64,000 nt of DNA from Methylococcus mesophilus (lineage in GTDB: Bacteria > Pseudomonadota > Gammaproteobacteria > Methylococcales > Methylococcaceae): NCBI RefSeq assembly GCF_026247885.1, contig NZ_CP110921.1:2289001-2353000 (forward strand), written 5' to 3'. The translations under genes and the position numbers were made by a program. Every line of letters starts with the position of its first letter. The stretch's first letter is position 1. Under the pieces are notes generated by a model. The model saw only the letters and a list, made by a program, of their open reading frames with translations. It had not been told where the DNA came from and did not search any database. Shown here piece by piece: positions 51,933 through 61,300 of this stretch.

Positions 51933-54900
51933 ATGAAATTGATTACGTATTTTGTGTTTCTTACTTTCGGGCTGGTCGCTCCCGCTGTGCAAGCGGGAAC
52001 GGTGACCGACCTTGTCGACGACCCTGGCTTCGAAACCTCCGTCGGGGGCTTTCAAACCAATGAGTCCGCGGTGGACGGTTCGGTCACGCGAACGCTCTCG
52101 AACCCGATCGAGGGCCAGAGCAGCCTGAAGGTCACGGTCAAGAGTTATGGCCGCATCGTTCGCTACCATGCCTATCCGTATGCGGCGGGCCCGCTCGCGG
52201 ATTCGGTGACGGTGAAGGCCAAGCTCCGGGTCGACGGTGCGAGCGCCGCCGGCAAGAAGCTGGAAGTCTGCTCGATCGCCTATCTTCACGATGACGGGTC
52301 GCGCTTGACCCAATGCCAGGAGTTCCCGGTGTCGAAAAACGTCGTGGAGGTCCTGCTGCCACTGAGTACCTCGGGGCGCCGGTTGTCGAGCGTCATCTTC
52401 CAGTTTCAGCTGAACGATTCCGGTTCGATCAAAGCCACGGTGGACGATGCCCACCTGCTGGTACAGGAAGCCGCCCCCACCCCGCCGAGCTGCACGGCGG
52501 ACGTCTGGTCGTGCGGCGACTGGAGCGCATGCGGCACCGACGGCACGCAGTCGCGCTCCTGCGCGATGACGACGGACTGTCCGGACGTCACGACGCCCAG
52601 CCCGCCCACTACCCAGTCCTGCAGCACGCCGCCGCCTTCGGGCCAGCTTCCGCCGGTTCCGGACGGCTATCAGCTCGTCGACCTGCTCCCGGACGGCAGC
52701 TTCGAGACTTCGACTTCGGGGTTCGAGCCCCTGTACCCGGCGGACGGCTCGGTGGCGCGGACGACGGTCAACCCGATCGAGGGGAACGCCAGTCTCCGTG
52801 CGGATATCAATGCCTGGGGACGGATCGCGGCGTCGCATGACTACCCCTACGGCGGCGGCCCGCTCGGGGATTCCCTTACGGTCAAGGCCCGCATTCGGGT
52901 GGACGGCGCCAGTCCTGCCAGCAGCGGCGTGGAAATCTGTTCGATCGCCTACCTGGAGACAGACAGCGAACCCCGCTCGAAATGCCAGGCGTTCCCCGTA
53001 TCCCAAAACCTCGTGGACGTGTTCCTGACGCTCGATACTGGCCGGCAGCAGCTCGACCGCGTGTTCTTCCAATTGAAGCGAGCCAATGACGGCACGGCGA
53101 CGGTGACGGTCGACGCCGCCCACCTGTACGTCGTCCAGCAGCCGGCCGGCGGAGAACCGACTCCGACGCCGACTCCGACTGCAACGCCGGGGCCGACGTC
53201 CACGCCCGGACCGACCTCGACCCCCGGTCCGACCTCGACGCCGAGCCCGACCGCGACGCCCGACCCGGTCACCGGCGATCTCGAACAGGTGGGTTTCGCC
53301 CTGCGTCCCACCCGCTACCGCTCGATGACGGCGGAGATGGATCTGCGCAATGATGTCTCTTCGGATGGCCCAGCCGCCAACACGGAGATGCGGGGCGTGA
53401 ACGTGGAGCTGATACCCGCCGCCGACGCCATCGGCCAGACCCGGCGGGTATCGTTCGGCTTCCCGCTGCCGCCCGGTACGCTCGTCAGCACGGACGAGGT
53501 TCGCGTGATGGGCGCCGACGGGGAGGAAATTCCCGCCTTCGTCCGCAGCCTGGGCGCCTGGGAGCACATGCCGGACCAGCGTCTGCTCTGCAGCGGTCTG
53601 GTGGCTTCCGGCAATCCGGGGATCCGGAGCGTGCTGATCCAATTCGACATGGCGTTTGCAGATGCCAACCCCAAGGTCGTCAGTGTCTGGATTAATCGGT
53701 CCCGCACGCGGACCCTCGCGACCGAAATACCCGTTCGCGACACTTATCGCATCGTCGACGACGGTACCTACGCGCCCGCCGTGAACACCAGCGGCCTCAC
53801 GATCCACGAACCGAGCGTGCTCGCGTCGCTGCCCCCCTACTACGTGGCCTGCACCAACGTCTTTCCCCTGGTATATGCCACGGACAGGCGCCTGCCGTAT
53901 CTGGCGGCGTCCGACCAGGCCACCGAGGACTTCTTCTACTCCGTGGTCAACCAGCACTGGCGGAAGCAGAACTGGGCGGTCACGGCGGCGGAAGACATCG
54001 TCAACTTCTATACCGACGCGGAACCGTGGCTCTACGACCGGGCCGGCGGCTTTTACAACGCCTACCTCCGCTCCGGCAATGCCGACATGCTCAGGGAGGC
54101 GCACCGGGCAGCCGACCACTATGCGCAGAACATCTACGGGCCGGAAGATTGCGCAAGCACGTATTACCCGTACTGCGTCGGGTCGTTCAAGCTCAAGAAC
54201 CTGGACCCGCTCAATCCTTACCAGGACGTCAAGTATTCGTACAGCGAGAGCCTGCTGTCGAATTACCTGCTGACGGGTGACGCCACGGTCCTGCGGAAGA
54301 TCGGGTATATCTCCTGGCTGATGGAGTTCCACGTCGATCTCACGGGCACGGCCCACACCGAGCGGGGCCTGGGCTTTGCACTGCTGGCGCATGCGGTCGA
54401 TGCGGAGCTGACGGGGAGCGCCCATCAACGCGGCGTCGTGAATGCAGGCATCGATGCGATGCGGCTGCGCCAGACTTCGCCGCTGGACGGCTACACACCG
54501 AACGGATGCTTCAACTATCCGCCGGAAGGACAGACCCACACGTTCTCGCCCTGGATGTCGAGCCTCCTGGCCCACGGCTTCCTCAGGAGCTACCAGGCGA
54601 CGAGCCACGCATCCGTTCCCCCCGCGCTGGTGGACCTCGCACAATGCGAGGCCACCCGCGGCATCACGGTGCTCCAGGGCGGGGAGTCCGGCCCCATGTC
54701 GATCGGCAGGTACTACCCTTACTACATCGCCTACAGCTTCGGCCAGCCGGGCGACGCCGATGGCTTCAATCCGTGGAACGGATTCGAGCACGCCATCGAC
54801 GTTGCGATTCCTATATCGCTCGGCGCGTACTTCACGACGGATGCCGCCCAGAAGGCCAACTTGTCGAACCTGGCGAAGGAGCTGCTGCTGACGCACGACG

Positions 54901-55049
54901 AGTCGATCGCTTACTGGACGCGGGACAGTACCGAAACACAGCTCGCGGGCCGTTCGAAGTATCGGGTCAGTCCGCCGCGAAAGTGGCTGTGGCAGTACAA
55001 GAACTCCGCCGTCATCGGCGGCGCACTCGACGGACCGGACACCTGGTAG
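51933..55049 (+). CDS. large secreted modular protein with duplicated CBM-like modules
   Basis: A 1038-residue exported protein; ATG 51933 has GGAGG at ideal spacing. After the signal peptide, residues ~25-175 and ~240-395 are two copies of a beta-sandwich module of carbohydrate-binding type (shared NPIEG, RVDGAS, CSIAYL and CQ.FPVS). Between them is a Cys-rich thrombospondin-1-like segment (VWSCGDWSACGTDGTQSRSC). A Thr/Pro linker (~407-440) then leads to a ~600-residue domain with many aromatic helical repeats (DRAGGFYNAYLRSGNADML), reminiscent of an (alpha/alpha)6 barrel glycosidase or lyase. No catalytic residues are assigned. It may act on extracellular polysaccharide. Confidence 0.75.
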   Translation: MKLITYFVFLTFGLVAPAVQAGTVTDLVDDPGFETSVGGFQTNESAVDGSVTRTLSNPIEGQSSLKVTVKSYGRIVRYHAYPYAAGPLADSVTVKAKLRVDGASAAGKKLEVCSIAYLHDDGSRLTQCQEFPVSKNVVEVLLPLSTSGRRLSSVIFQFQLNDSGSIKATVDDAHLLVQEAAPTPPSCTADVWSCGDWSACGTDGTQSRSCAMTTDCPDVTTPSPPTTQSCSTPPPSGQLPPVPDGYQLVDLLPDGSFETSTSGFEPLYPADGSVARTTVNPIEGNASLRADINAWGRIAASHDYPYGGGPLGDSLTVKARIRVDGASPASSGVEICSIAYLETDSEPRSKCQAFPVSQNLVDVFLTLDTGRQQLDRVFFQLKRANDGTATVTVDAAHLYVVQQPAGGEPTPTPTPTATPGPTSTPGPTSTPGPTSTPSPTATPDPVTGDLEQVGFALRPTRYRSMTAEMDLRNDVSSDGPAANTEMRGVNVELIPAADAIGQTRRVSFGFPLPPGTLVSTDEVRVMGADGEEIPAFVRSLGAWEHMPDQRLLCSGLVASGNPGIRSVLIQFDMAFADANPKVVSVWINRSRTRTLATEIPVRDTYRIVDDGTYAPAVNTSGLTIHEPSVLASLPPYYVACTNVFPLVYATDRRLPYLAASDQATEDFFYSVVNQHWRKQNWAVTAAEDIVNFYTDAEPWLYDRAGGFYNAYLRSGNADMLREAHRAADHYAQNIYGPEDCASTYYPYCVGSFKLKNLDPLNPYQDVKYSYSESLLSNYLLTGDATVLRKIGYISWLMEFHVDLTGTAHTERGLGFALLAHAVDAELTGSAHQRGVVNAGIDAMRLRQTSPLDGYTPNGCFNYPPEGQTHTFSPWMSSLLAHGFLRSYQATSHASVPPALVDLAQCEATRGITVLQGGESGPMSIGRYYPYYIAYSFGQPGDADGFNPWNGFEHAIDVAIPISLGAYFTTDAAQKANLSNLAKELLLTHDESIAYWTRDSTETQLAGRSKYRVSPPRKWLWQYKNSAVIGGALDGPDTW
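53160..53272 (+). repeat. tandem repeat coding the Thr/Pro linker
   Basis: Short repeats of the CCGACCTCGACCCC and CCGACTCCGACG types encode the PTPTPT / GPTSTP linker. Such a tract may vary in length by slippage. Confidence 0.7.
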
Positions 55050-55289
55050 GTGTGACATCCGGTTGAATGCGGCCGGCGTTTGAGGATTGGCAGCGTTTTT
55101 TCCTGCCACGCCCAAGGATGGGAACTCATAACAATCGGGGGGATTGGGCGACAATATATATTGGAGCCCAGTCCCTACCGCATTGTGATCGGAGGCTCCT
55201 TATCACTAACGCGGTTTCCGGCGTTCTGGAGGAAGTAAGATGCTTATTTGCCGGCTCTCAATTTTTTGTCTTCGCTCAGAGTTACAAAT
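55050..55289. other. intergenic region, no gene recognised
   Basis: About 240 bp after the modular gene. No terminator or promoter was identified with confidence. Confidence 0.4.
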
Positions 55290-55685
55290 ATGGAGCTGAT
55301 CCCGGCTTTCGCTGCGGGATTAGCGTATTTTCTGCTAGGCGGCTTCTGGTTTACCCCGTTATTCGGAAAGCAATGGGATGACGCGGTGGGCTTCGAACAT
55401 CCAACGAAATGGCGGCCAAGTGCTGAATATTACATCGTCCCTCTGCTGGGCTGCCTGGCCGCCGCCTTTGCGACCGACTATCTCGCCACTCTCGCGCATG
55501 CACAGTCACTCGCAGAGTTTCTCCGCGTGGGATTCGCTGCGGGCCTCGGGTACGGGGCGGCCATCACGACCGTCAACGCGGTTGCTCCGAATATGCGCAG
55601 GCCCATGAAATATGCGGCGGTCGTCGGCTCCTACCATTTGCTCGGCCTGTCGCTTTGTTCGGCCGTTCTTTACTGGCTCTCATAG
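55290..55685 (+). CDS. DUF1761 membrane protein
   Basis: A 131-residue protein with four predicted membrane segments (LIPAFAAGLAYFLLGGFWF, VPLLGCLAAAFATDYLA, FAAGLGYGAAITTVNAVA and YHLLGLSLCSAVLYWL). The first helix with a WF.P.FGK..D motif is typical of DUF1761. The function is unknown. The start at 55290 gives the usual family length; the longer frame (55248) is less likely. Confidence 0.85.
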   Translation: MELIPAFAAGLAYFLLGGFWFTPLFGKQWDDAVGFEHPTKWRPSAEYYIVPLLGCLAAAFATDYLATLAHAQSLAEFLRVGFAAGLGYGAAITTVNAVAPNMRRPMKYAAVVGSYHLLGLSLCSAVLYWLS

Positions 55686-55817
55686 CGCGGGCATGAGGGT
55701 AACGACGCCCGACCCGACCGCGAGCGCTATGAGCCTCCAACTTCAGCAGAAATTCACATGCCGGAAAGAGCAAAGGTTTTAGCCGTTCTCCTGGTTCGCA
55801 ATATCGGCGAGGTTCCC

Positions 55818-56261
55818 ATGCACCCCCTCGTCCGTGAGCCGCACTACGACAGCACGGGTTCCAGCCTGGCCGAAGGCACGGCCGCGAAAAAGCTCGGTGC
55901 GTCGTTCGACATACTCCCGCCCGGCAAGCGCGGCAGCCCTTACCACTTCCATCATGCGCAAGAGGAGATGTTCGTCATCATGGAGGGCTCCGGCACTCTC
56001 AGGGTCGCAGATGAAGCGCTGCCCCTGAAACAAGGCGATGTCGTCTTCATCCCCCCAGGGCCTGAGTATCCGCACCAGATCATCAATACCTCCGACGCAC
56101 CCTTGAAGTACCTGTCCATCAGTACGCAGGAGATGCCGGAGATCTGCGAATACCCTGATTCGGAGAAATTTCTGGTCAAAAGCGGCCTCGCGTCGGGGAA
56201 GCCATTGGGCGTCGTCCATCGCTCAGGTGAAAGCCTCGACTATTGGGACGGCGAACCCTAG
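55818..56261 (+). CDS. cupin-domain protein
   Basis: A 147-residue single-domain cupin. Motif 1 is in GSPYHFHHAQEEMFVIMEGSG, with His/His/Glu metal ligands (HFHHAQEE). Motif 2 is near PPGPEYPHQIIN, with His. It is probably a metal-binding protein of the kind implicated in sugar isomerisation or sensing. The ATG 55818 is favoured because homologues start just before HPLV; an upstream ATG at 55758 would add 20 residues. Confidence 0.85.
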   Translation: MHPLVREPHYDSTGSSLAEGTAAKKLGASFDILPPGKRGSPYHFHHAQEEMFVIMEGSGTLRVADEALPLKQGDVVFIPPGPEYPHQIINTSDAPLKYLSISTQEMPEICEYPDSEKFLVKSGLASGKPLGVVHRSGESLDYWDGEP

Positions 56262-56564
56262 TACGCGGCCCGAGCCGGATGCCGGAAAACGACAAGGGGA
56301 CGACTGGCATCGATAACGATGTTGCGGCGCGCGGCTTAAGCAACCTGGGCGCCCGGATTCCAGACCGAAACCTGTTCGGCCCGATCCGCAGAGGTGTTCA
56401 GCGTCTAATCGGAAAGACCTGCAGATCCGTTGCCTTGTCGCACTTCGTACAGTCGACGACCTACCCAAGAGCCATGCCGCCTCATAAAACCAATGACTTG
56501 CATGAGTCCGCCGGCATGGCATCACTCCTGCTTGGATGGATTTATTTTTGCAAGGCTTAGAGGC
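56262..56564. other. intergenic region before Fe-S gene
   Basis: About 300 bp without recognised gene. It might be expected to hold the FAD-domain partner of the next gene, but no such remnant is visible. Confidence 0.4.
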
Positions 56565-57947
56565 ATGGATACTCAACTCGACTGGTCGGCCTACGACAGC
56601 TACGGCGCGGGCGATGCCTATGCGGCCGTGCCTTCCGAAGGCGGCGCCTACGGTAAGGCGGCAGCGGTCTGCATCGGCAACCGGCAGTGCCAGCGCTCCG
56701 AAAAGGGCGTGATGTGCCCGAGCTTCCGGGTCACACAGGATGCGGCGCACTCCACTCACCACCGGGCCCAAACGCTGAAGGCGGCACTGAACGGCGAATA
56801 CGGGCCGAAACCCTTCGTCGGGCCGGAGCTGGAAGCGGCCATGGACCTGTGCGTGGGCTGCAAGGGCTGCAAGCGGGAGTGCCCCAACGGCGTGGACATG
56901 GCGCTGCTGCGCATCGAAGCGCTGGCGCAGCGCTGGAAACAGCGCGGCGGCGCGCCGTTGCGGGAACGCATGCTGGCGCACATCCCGCACTGGGCGGGAA
57001 AACTGGCCCGGCTGAACTGGCTGGTGAGGCTGCGCGAGCGGGTGCCGCTGCTGGCCAAGCTGGGCGAAAGCGGGTTCGGCATCGCCGCCAAACGCTCGCT
57101 GCCCCTGAGCTCACCGATCGAGTTCCTCGCCGGTGCCCCGGCCGAACCCGCCGGTAACCCCGACGGGCGCGAGGTCGTCCTGCTGGTCGACACCTTCTCC
57201 AATCATTTCGAGCCGGAAACCGCACAGGCGGCGCTGGAGGTGCTGACCGTCGCCGGCTACCGGGTCCATCTCGCCCGGCCGCTCGCCGGGGAACGCCCGC
57301 TGTGCTGCGGCCGCACCTTCCTGTCCCACGGCCTGGTCGAGCAGGCGCGGACGGAGGCAAAACGCATGGTCGAAGCCTTGCGGCCCTATGCCGAGCGCGG
57401 CCTGCCCGTCATCGGCCTGGAACCGTCCTGCCTCTTGATGCTGCGCGACGAATACTACTCGCTGGGACTGGGCGATGCCGTGGCCGCCGTCGCCAAATCC
57501 GCCCTGCTGCTGGAGGAATTCCTGGCCCGCGAACACGACGCCAAGCGGCTCGAACTTCCGCTCCGCCCCTTGCCGCAGGCGCAGGCCCTGGTTCATGGGC
57601 ACTGCCACCAGAAAGCCTTCGGCGCGATGAAGTCGATGCGCAAGGTGCTGGGGCTGGTGCCGGAGCTGCAGGTGGAATTCATCGAATCGAGCTGCTGCGG
57701 CATGGCCGGCGCCTTCGGACTGGAAGCCGAGCATTACGAAGTGTCCATGCAGATGGCCGAACTCGCCCTGCTGCCGCGGATACGCGAAGCGGACGAAGGC
57801 ACCTTACTGATCGCCAACGGCACCAGTTGCCGCCACCAGATCCGCGACGGCGCACGGCGGGAGGGCGTACACTTGGCAAGGGTATTGAAGGCGGCGCTGG
57901 CGAACGGCGGCCGGGAAGCGGGCGAAGCGAACACTCAGCGCTCTTGA
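56565..57947 (+). CDS. Fe-S oxidoreductase subunit, GlpC/Dld C-terminal type
   Basis: A 460-residue protein. Two 4Fe-4S binding groups are seen: CIGNRQC-x8-CP (Cys36, 42, 51) and CVGCKGCKRECP (Cys96, 99, 102, 106). Two CCG domains follow (PLCCGRTFLSHG and SSCCGMAGAFG) as in heterodisulfide reductase and glycerol-3-phosphate or D-lactate dehydrogenases. The sequence corresponds to the C-terminal half of ~1000-residue FAD/Fe-S fusion dehydrogenases; the FAD half is not encoded next to it. It presumably passes electrons from an FAD partner to quinone. Confidence 0.85.
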   Translation: MDTQLDWSAYDSYGAGDAYAAVPSEGGAYGKAAAVCIGNRQCQRSEKGVMCPSFRVTQDAAHSTHHRAQTLKAALNGEYGPKPFVGPELEAAMDLCVGCKGCKRECPNGVDMALLRIEALAQRWKQRGGAPLRERMLAHIPHWAGKLARLNWLVRLRERVPLLAKLGESGFGIAAKRSLPLSSPIEFLAGAPAEPAGNPDGREVVLLVDTFSNHFEPETAQAALEVLTVAGYRVHLARPLAGERPLCCGRTFLSHGLVEQARTEAKRMVEALRPYAERGLPVIGLEPSCLLMLRDEYYSLGLGDAVAAVAKSALLLEEFLAREHDAKRLELPLRPLPQAQALVHGHCHQKAFGAMKSMRKVLGLVPELQVEFIESSCCGMAGAFGLEAEHYEVSMQMAELALLPRIREADEGTLLIANGTSCRHQIRDGARREGVHLARVLKAALANGGREAGEANTQRS

Positions 57948-58360
57948 CCGAACTCCAATTTCGACCGTTCTTGGCGAAGCCATTCTCCCGCCCCACGCCA
58001 TGCATTGGATAGTGCACGCTCGTGCCGTCCTGCGCGAACGACACGATGCAACGGCACGGCTGTCCTTCAGTCTCAGGCCCGCCTCCCTGAAAATCCGGCC
58101 GATCGCACCACTAACAATCAAAGTCTCGCACTCTTTTGGTGCGTCGCACTTTTTCTGTGCGTGACATATTGACGCACCTCTCTCCATGCTCTAACGTAAG
58201 CCTGCTCGTATTGAATCGACACTTACAAAAATAATTAGCGGTTCGAGCTGCCCGGATCGATGCACCTGCGATTTGGCATGCCGACGCCGCCTGGAGTCCC
58301 GGCCCTCGCCATGGCGAAAGGATGCCGGAGGCCCTTGCACCATACCCGAGGATTGATGCC
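57948..58360. other. upstream region of the large membrane enzyme
   Basis: About 410 bp with no gene. A candidate sigma-70 promoter (TTGACG at 58169, TAACGT at 58192, spacing 17) lies ~165 bp before the next start codon. The transcript would have a long leader. Confidence 0.4.
58169..58197 (+). promoter_or_regulatory. candidate sigma-70 promoter
   Basis: TTGACG and TAACGT with 17 bp spacing, upstream of the 58361 gene and in an otherwise gene-free region. Only sequence similarity supports it. Confidence 0.35.
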
Positions 58361-61300
58361 ATGACAGGAAGCATCGTTCCGGCTTCGCGCGCGAAGCCGC
58401 GAGTTCTTTTGGAACTCATGCTGGCCCCGTTGCGGTTCACGAATGCCCTGGCCCTGGCGGTACACGGCCTGGGCCATGCGCTCGCCTTGTTCGCGGTTAC
58501 CCGCGACCGGTCCGCTTTCTCCGCTGCGACGATTCTGGAGGGAATCCCGTTCCGAGACCTCGGCAGGAGCCTTCTGCCATTCGGCCCCATTCCCCAGTTG
58601 TCCTCGCATCCACCCCGCATTCCGGCATCCCCGTGCGATGGGTGGCGCTGCCGGATAGTCGCGGCGGCTGGCATCCTCGCCAATCTGTTGACGCTCGCCG
58701 CCGCTTCCCGGTGCCTGGAAAGCTATGACGGCATTGTGGCACTGCTCGCCTGGACCTGTTTCTGCGCCAGCTCGATCCTTGCGATGCTTTCAGTACCGGA
58801 CCTCCTGGCCCTGGTCCGCGGCGCCGCGCCTTACTGGGCATGCGGCCCTGCATTCGCGGTCCGTTGCGGGCTGGACGGGGAAGAAAGCTCTCCCCTGCTG
58901 GTATCGGACCGTCTACGGGAAATGGCGAGGATACTGGCACGCGAGGCCTCGACCCGCGGCGGCCAGTCGGCGGGATTCTCGGTGCTGGTAGACAAAGGCG
59001 GCGCCCAGTCGGTGATATTCGACAAGGTCGTCAAAGGCAAGCGGGAAGATATCGTGGGCGTGCTGTCCGAGCGCCTGGACGGCCTGCTCGGCAAGGCTGG
59101 ACGCGAAGGTTACCGGCGGCCCCAGGACTTCGAAGCTATCCTCCTCCATCTGCGTTACGCCACCGGCGGCGCGACCCATTGGCACAACGCGCAGCCGCAT
59201 TGGTACGAATACTACGACGCGATGATGCACCATCGCGTGGAAGACCAGGCCATGGTTTCCCAACCCGGCGAAGTCTTCAACATGATCGCCCACAACGGCG
59301 ACATGGACGGCGTGTACCTCGAGTTCACCCTCGACGGCGCGAAACACCGGCATTTCTTCACTCAGCAGGAAGCCCGCGCCGTGTTCTTGAGCATGATGCC
59401 CAGGACCAGTTCGAAAGGCGACTCGGACTCCCGCAGCGTCGCCGAATGGGCGGACTTCAATTACACCCAGGGACTGTCCTACAAGGCCCTGCGTTATGCC
59501 TATTTCACCGCCGCACTGGACTACAACCGGGACATAGTCAGCGGAAATTTCAACCTCGATCTGCTTCTGCGCTGGGCGGAAGCCGCCGATCTCGCCTTGC
59601 TGAACATACGCAAGGAGCTGGGCCGGCACGCCCTGGCGGCACCGGCGCGGTCCGTCGCTGACCTCTCCGCCGAAGCCAGACGCCGCCTGCGCGAGGCGCT
59701 GGCGAACGAAGTCCGGGCCACCCTGTCCGCCGACACGTTGGACGCCTTTCTGGCGGCATTCGAGGAAGCCTTCTGCCATCACGATCTGACCTGGGTGATG
59801 CGCACCGCTTCGCGCGACCTGGTCGGCGAGTTCGCGCTGATGGTCTGCTCAACTCTGGAACCTCGCATGGGGGTATTTTCCCTGACCCAGGCTTTCTCCC
59901 TCGGCCACAACCGAACGCGAGGGGAGGTCTTCGGCAGCGCCGAACCCTTGGGTGTCACATCGGCCCTGCACCAGGGCGAGCCTGACGACGATGCGCTGCA
60001 GATCTATCTGGAAGACGGCCAGTACGCCACGATCGAATATCGGGCGGCAAGCCCTTCGGAATTCATCCGCATCTACGATCGGGCCAAAGTTGGCGATGAT
60101 TTTTCGCGGCCTCCGGTCCTTTCGCCGAAGGCGCTGCAGCCCGTGGGCGAAGGACGTGAAACCCCGAGCCTTTCCAACTGGTTCCAGGTCAACAACAACG
60201 CCAAGATCAGCCGTATCCACCGCCTTCCGGCGCCCGGCAACGCCGTCGAAAAAGACCTCCGCGAAATTCCTTTCGTCCTGAAACGCATCGTGGAGTCGTT
60301 CGAACCGGGGGGCGAGAACCACGCCGCGATGGACCGCCTCAGCCAACTGCTGTTCCAGAACCTGCTTGATCCCCGACGGGACCCGCGGATGCACGATCTC
60401 GTGCTCTACGGCGTGGATTTCAATCAGGATCTACTCAACGAATTCGCGATCGCCCTGCACTCCGTTCTGCCCGGCCTTCGCATCCGGGCGGAAAACTCCG
60501 GCAACGTGCTGAAGGAAATGAAGCGCACCCAGCGGGAGGGCATCGGCTGCTACGGCCCCTCGACCGTGTTCCTGGGCGTCAGCAATTCCGCCCAGACCCA
60601 GTCGACCCTGGCCGTGGTGCGCAAGGCGCGCGACCTGGTCGGCGCTGAGCGCTGCTTCGTCCTCTCCCAGTCCTTCCTGAACTCCATGACCGAAGCACTG
60701 GGCCAGGGCTATCGGCCCGATGATCCGATCCTGCCCAACACCTTCGTCAACCTGAGCCACCTTTCGCCCGATGGCACCAGCGGCCGGCGACGGGCCGAAG
60801 CGGCGACCATCGTGCCGGTAGCGACTCAGGCGGTGCTCACCGAAATTCTCATCAGCCTGACCAGGAAAGCCATCGAAGCCTACAGCACGCTGAACCGGGA
60901 GGTCCTGACCGGGCGAGGCGGCGACTTCGACCTGCGCAGCGATCTGCAGATGTCCGACATCAAAGCCTTCCGGGAATTCCAGGCCGCGGTTTACGGCGTC
61001 GACATTCCCAACCGGGTCGGGTTCAACGCATCCGGCGAACCCATCGCCTCGCCGGATGCGGACGCGCTGAACCGCGAAGCCACGGCGCGGGCGGAAAACC
61101 AGGTGGAATTCGTCCGCTCCTATGCCATCTTCGCGGCCTACATCGTGGTCGCCACGGTCTTCGGGATGCCGGTGTTCGGCCTTCTGTTCTCCCCGCTCGA
61201 CTTCCTGGCCGGCGTCGGCCTCGCAGCCCACGTGCTGGATGCGGCGCTGTTCCTCACCGCGCTCTGGCTGATCCATCTCGGCGTCCGCCGCTGGCAGGGC

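Noticed and set aside
51819-55154. 1111-residue ORF on the minus strand
   Set aside because: It is the antisense shadow of the secreted modular gene in GC-rich sequence; it is rich in Arg/Val/Gly without domains and has no signals, while the + strand has a signal peptide, ribosome binding site and repeated modules.
56223-56990. 255-residue minus-strand ORF
   Set aside because: It overlaps the cupin 3' end and the Fe-S gene with its clear Cys motifs; no domains.
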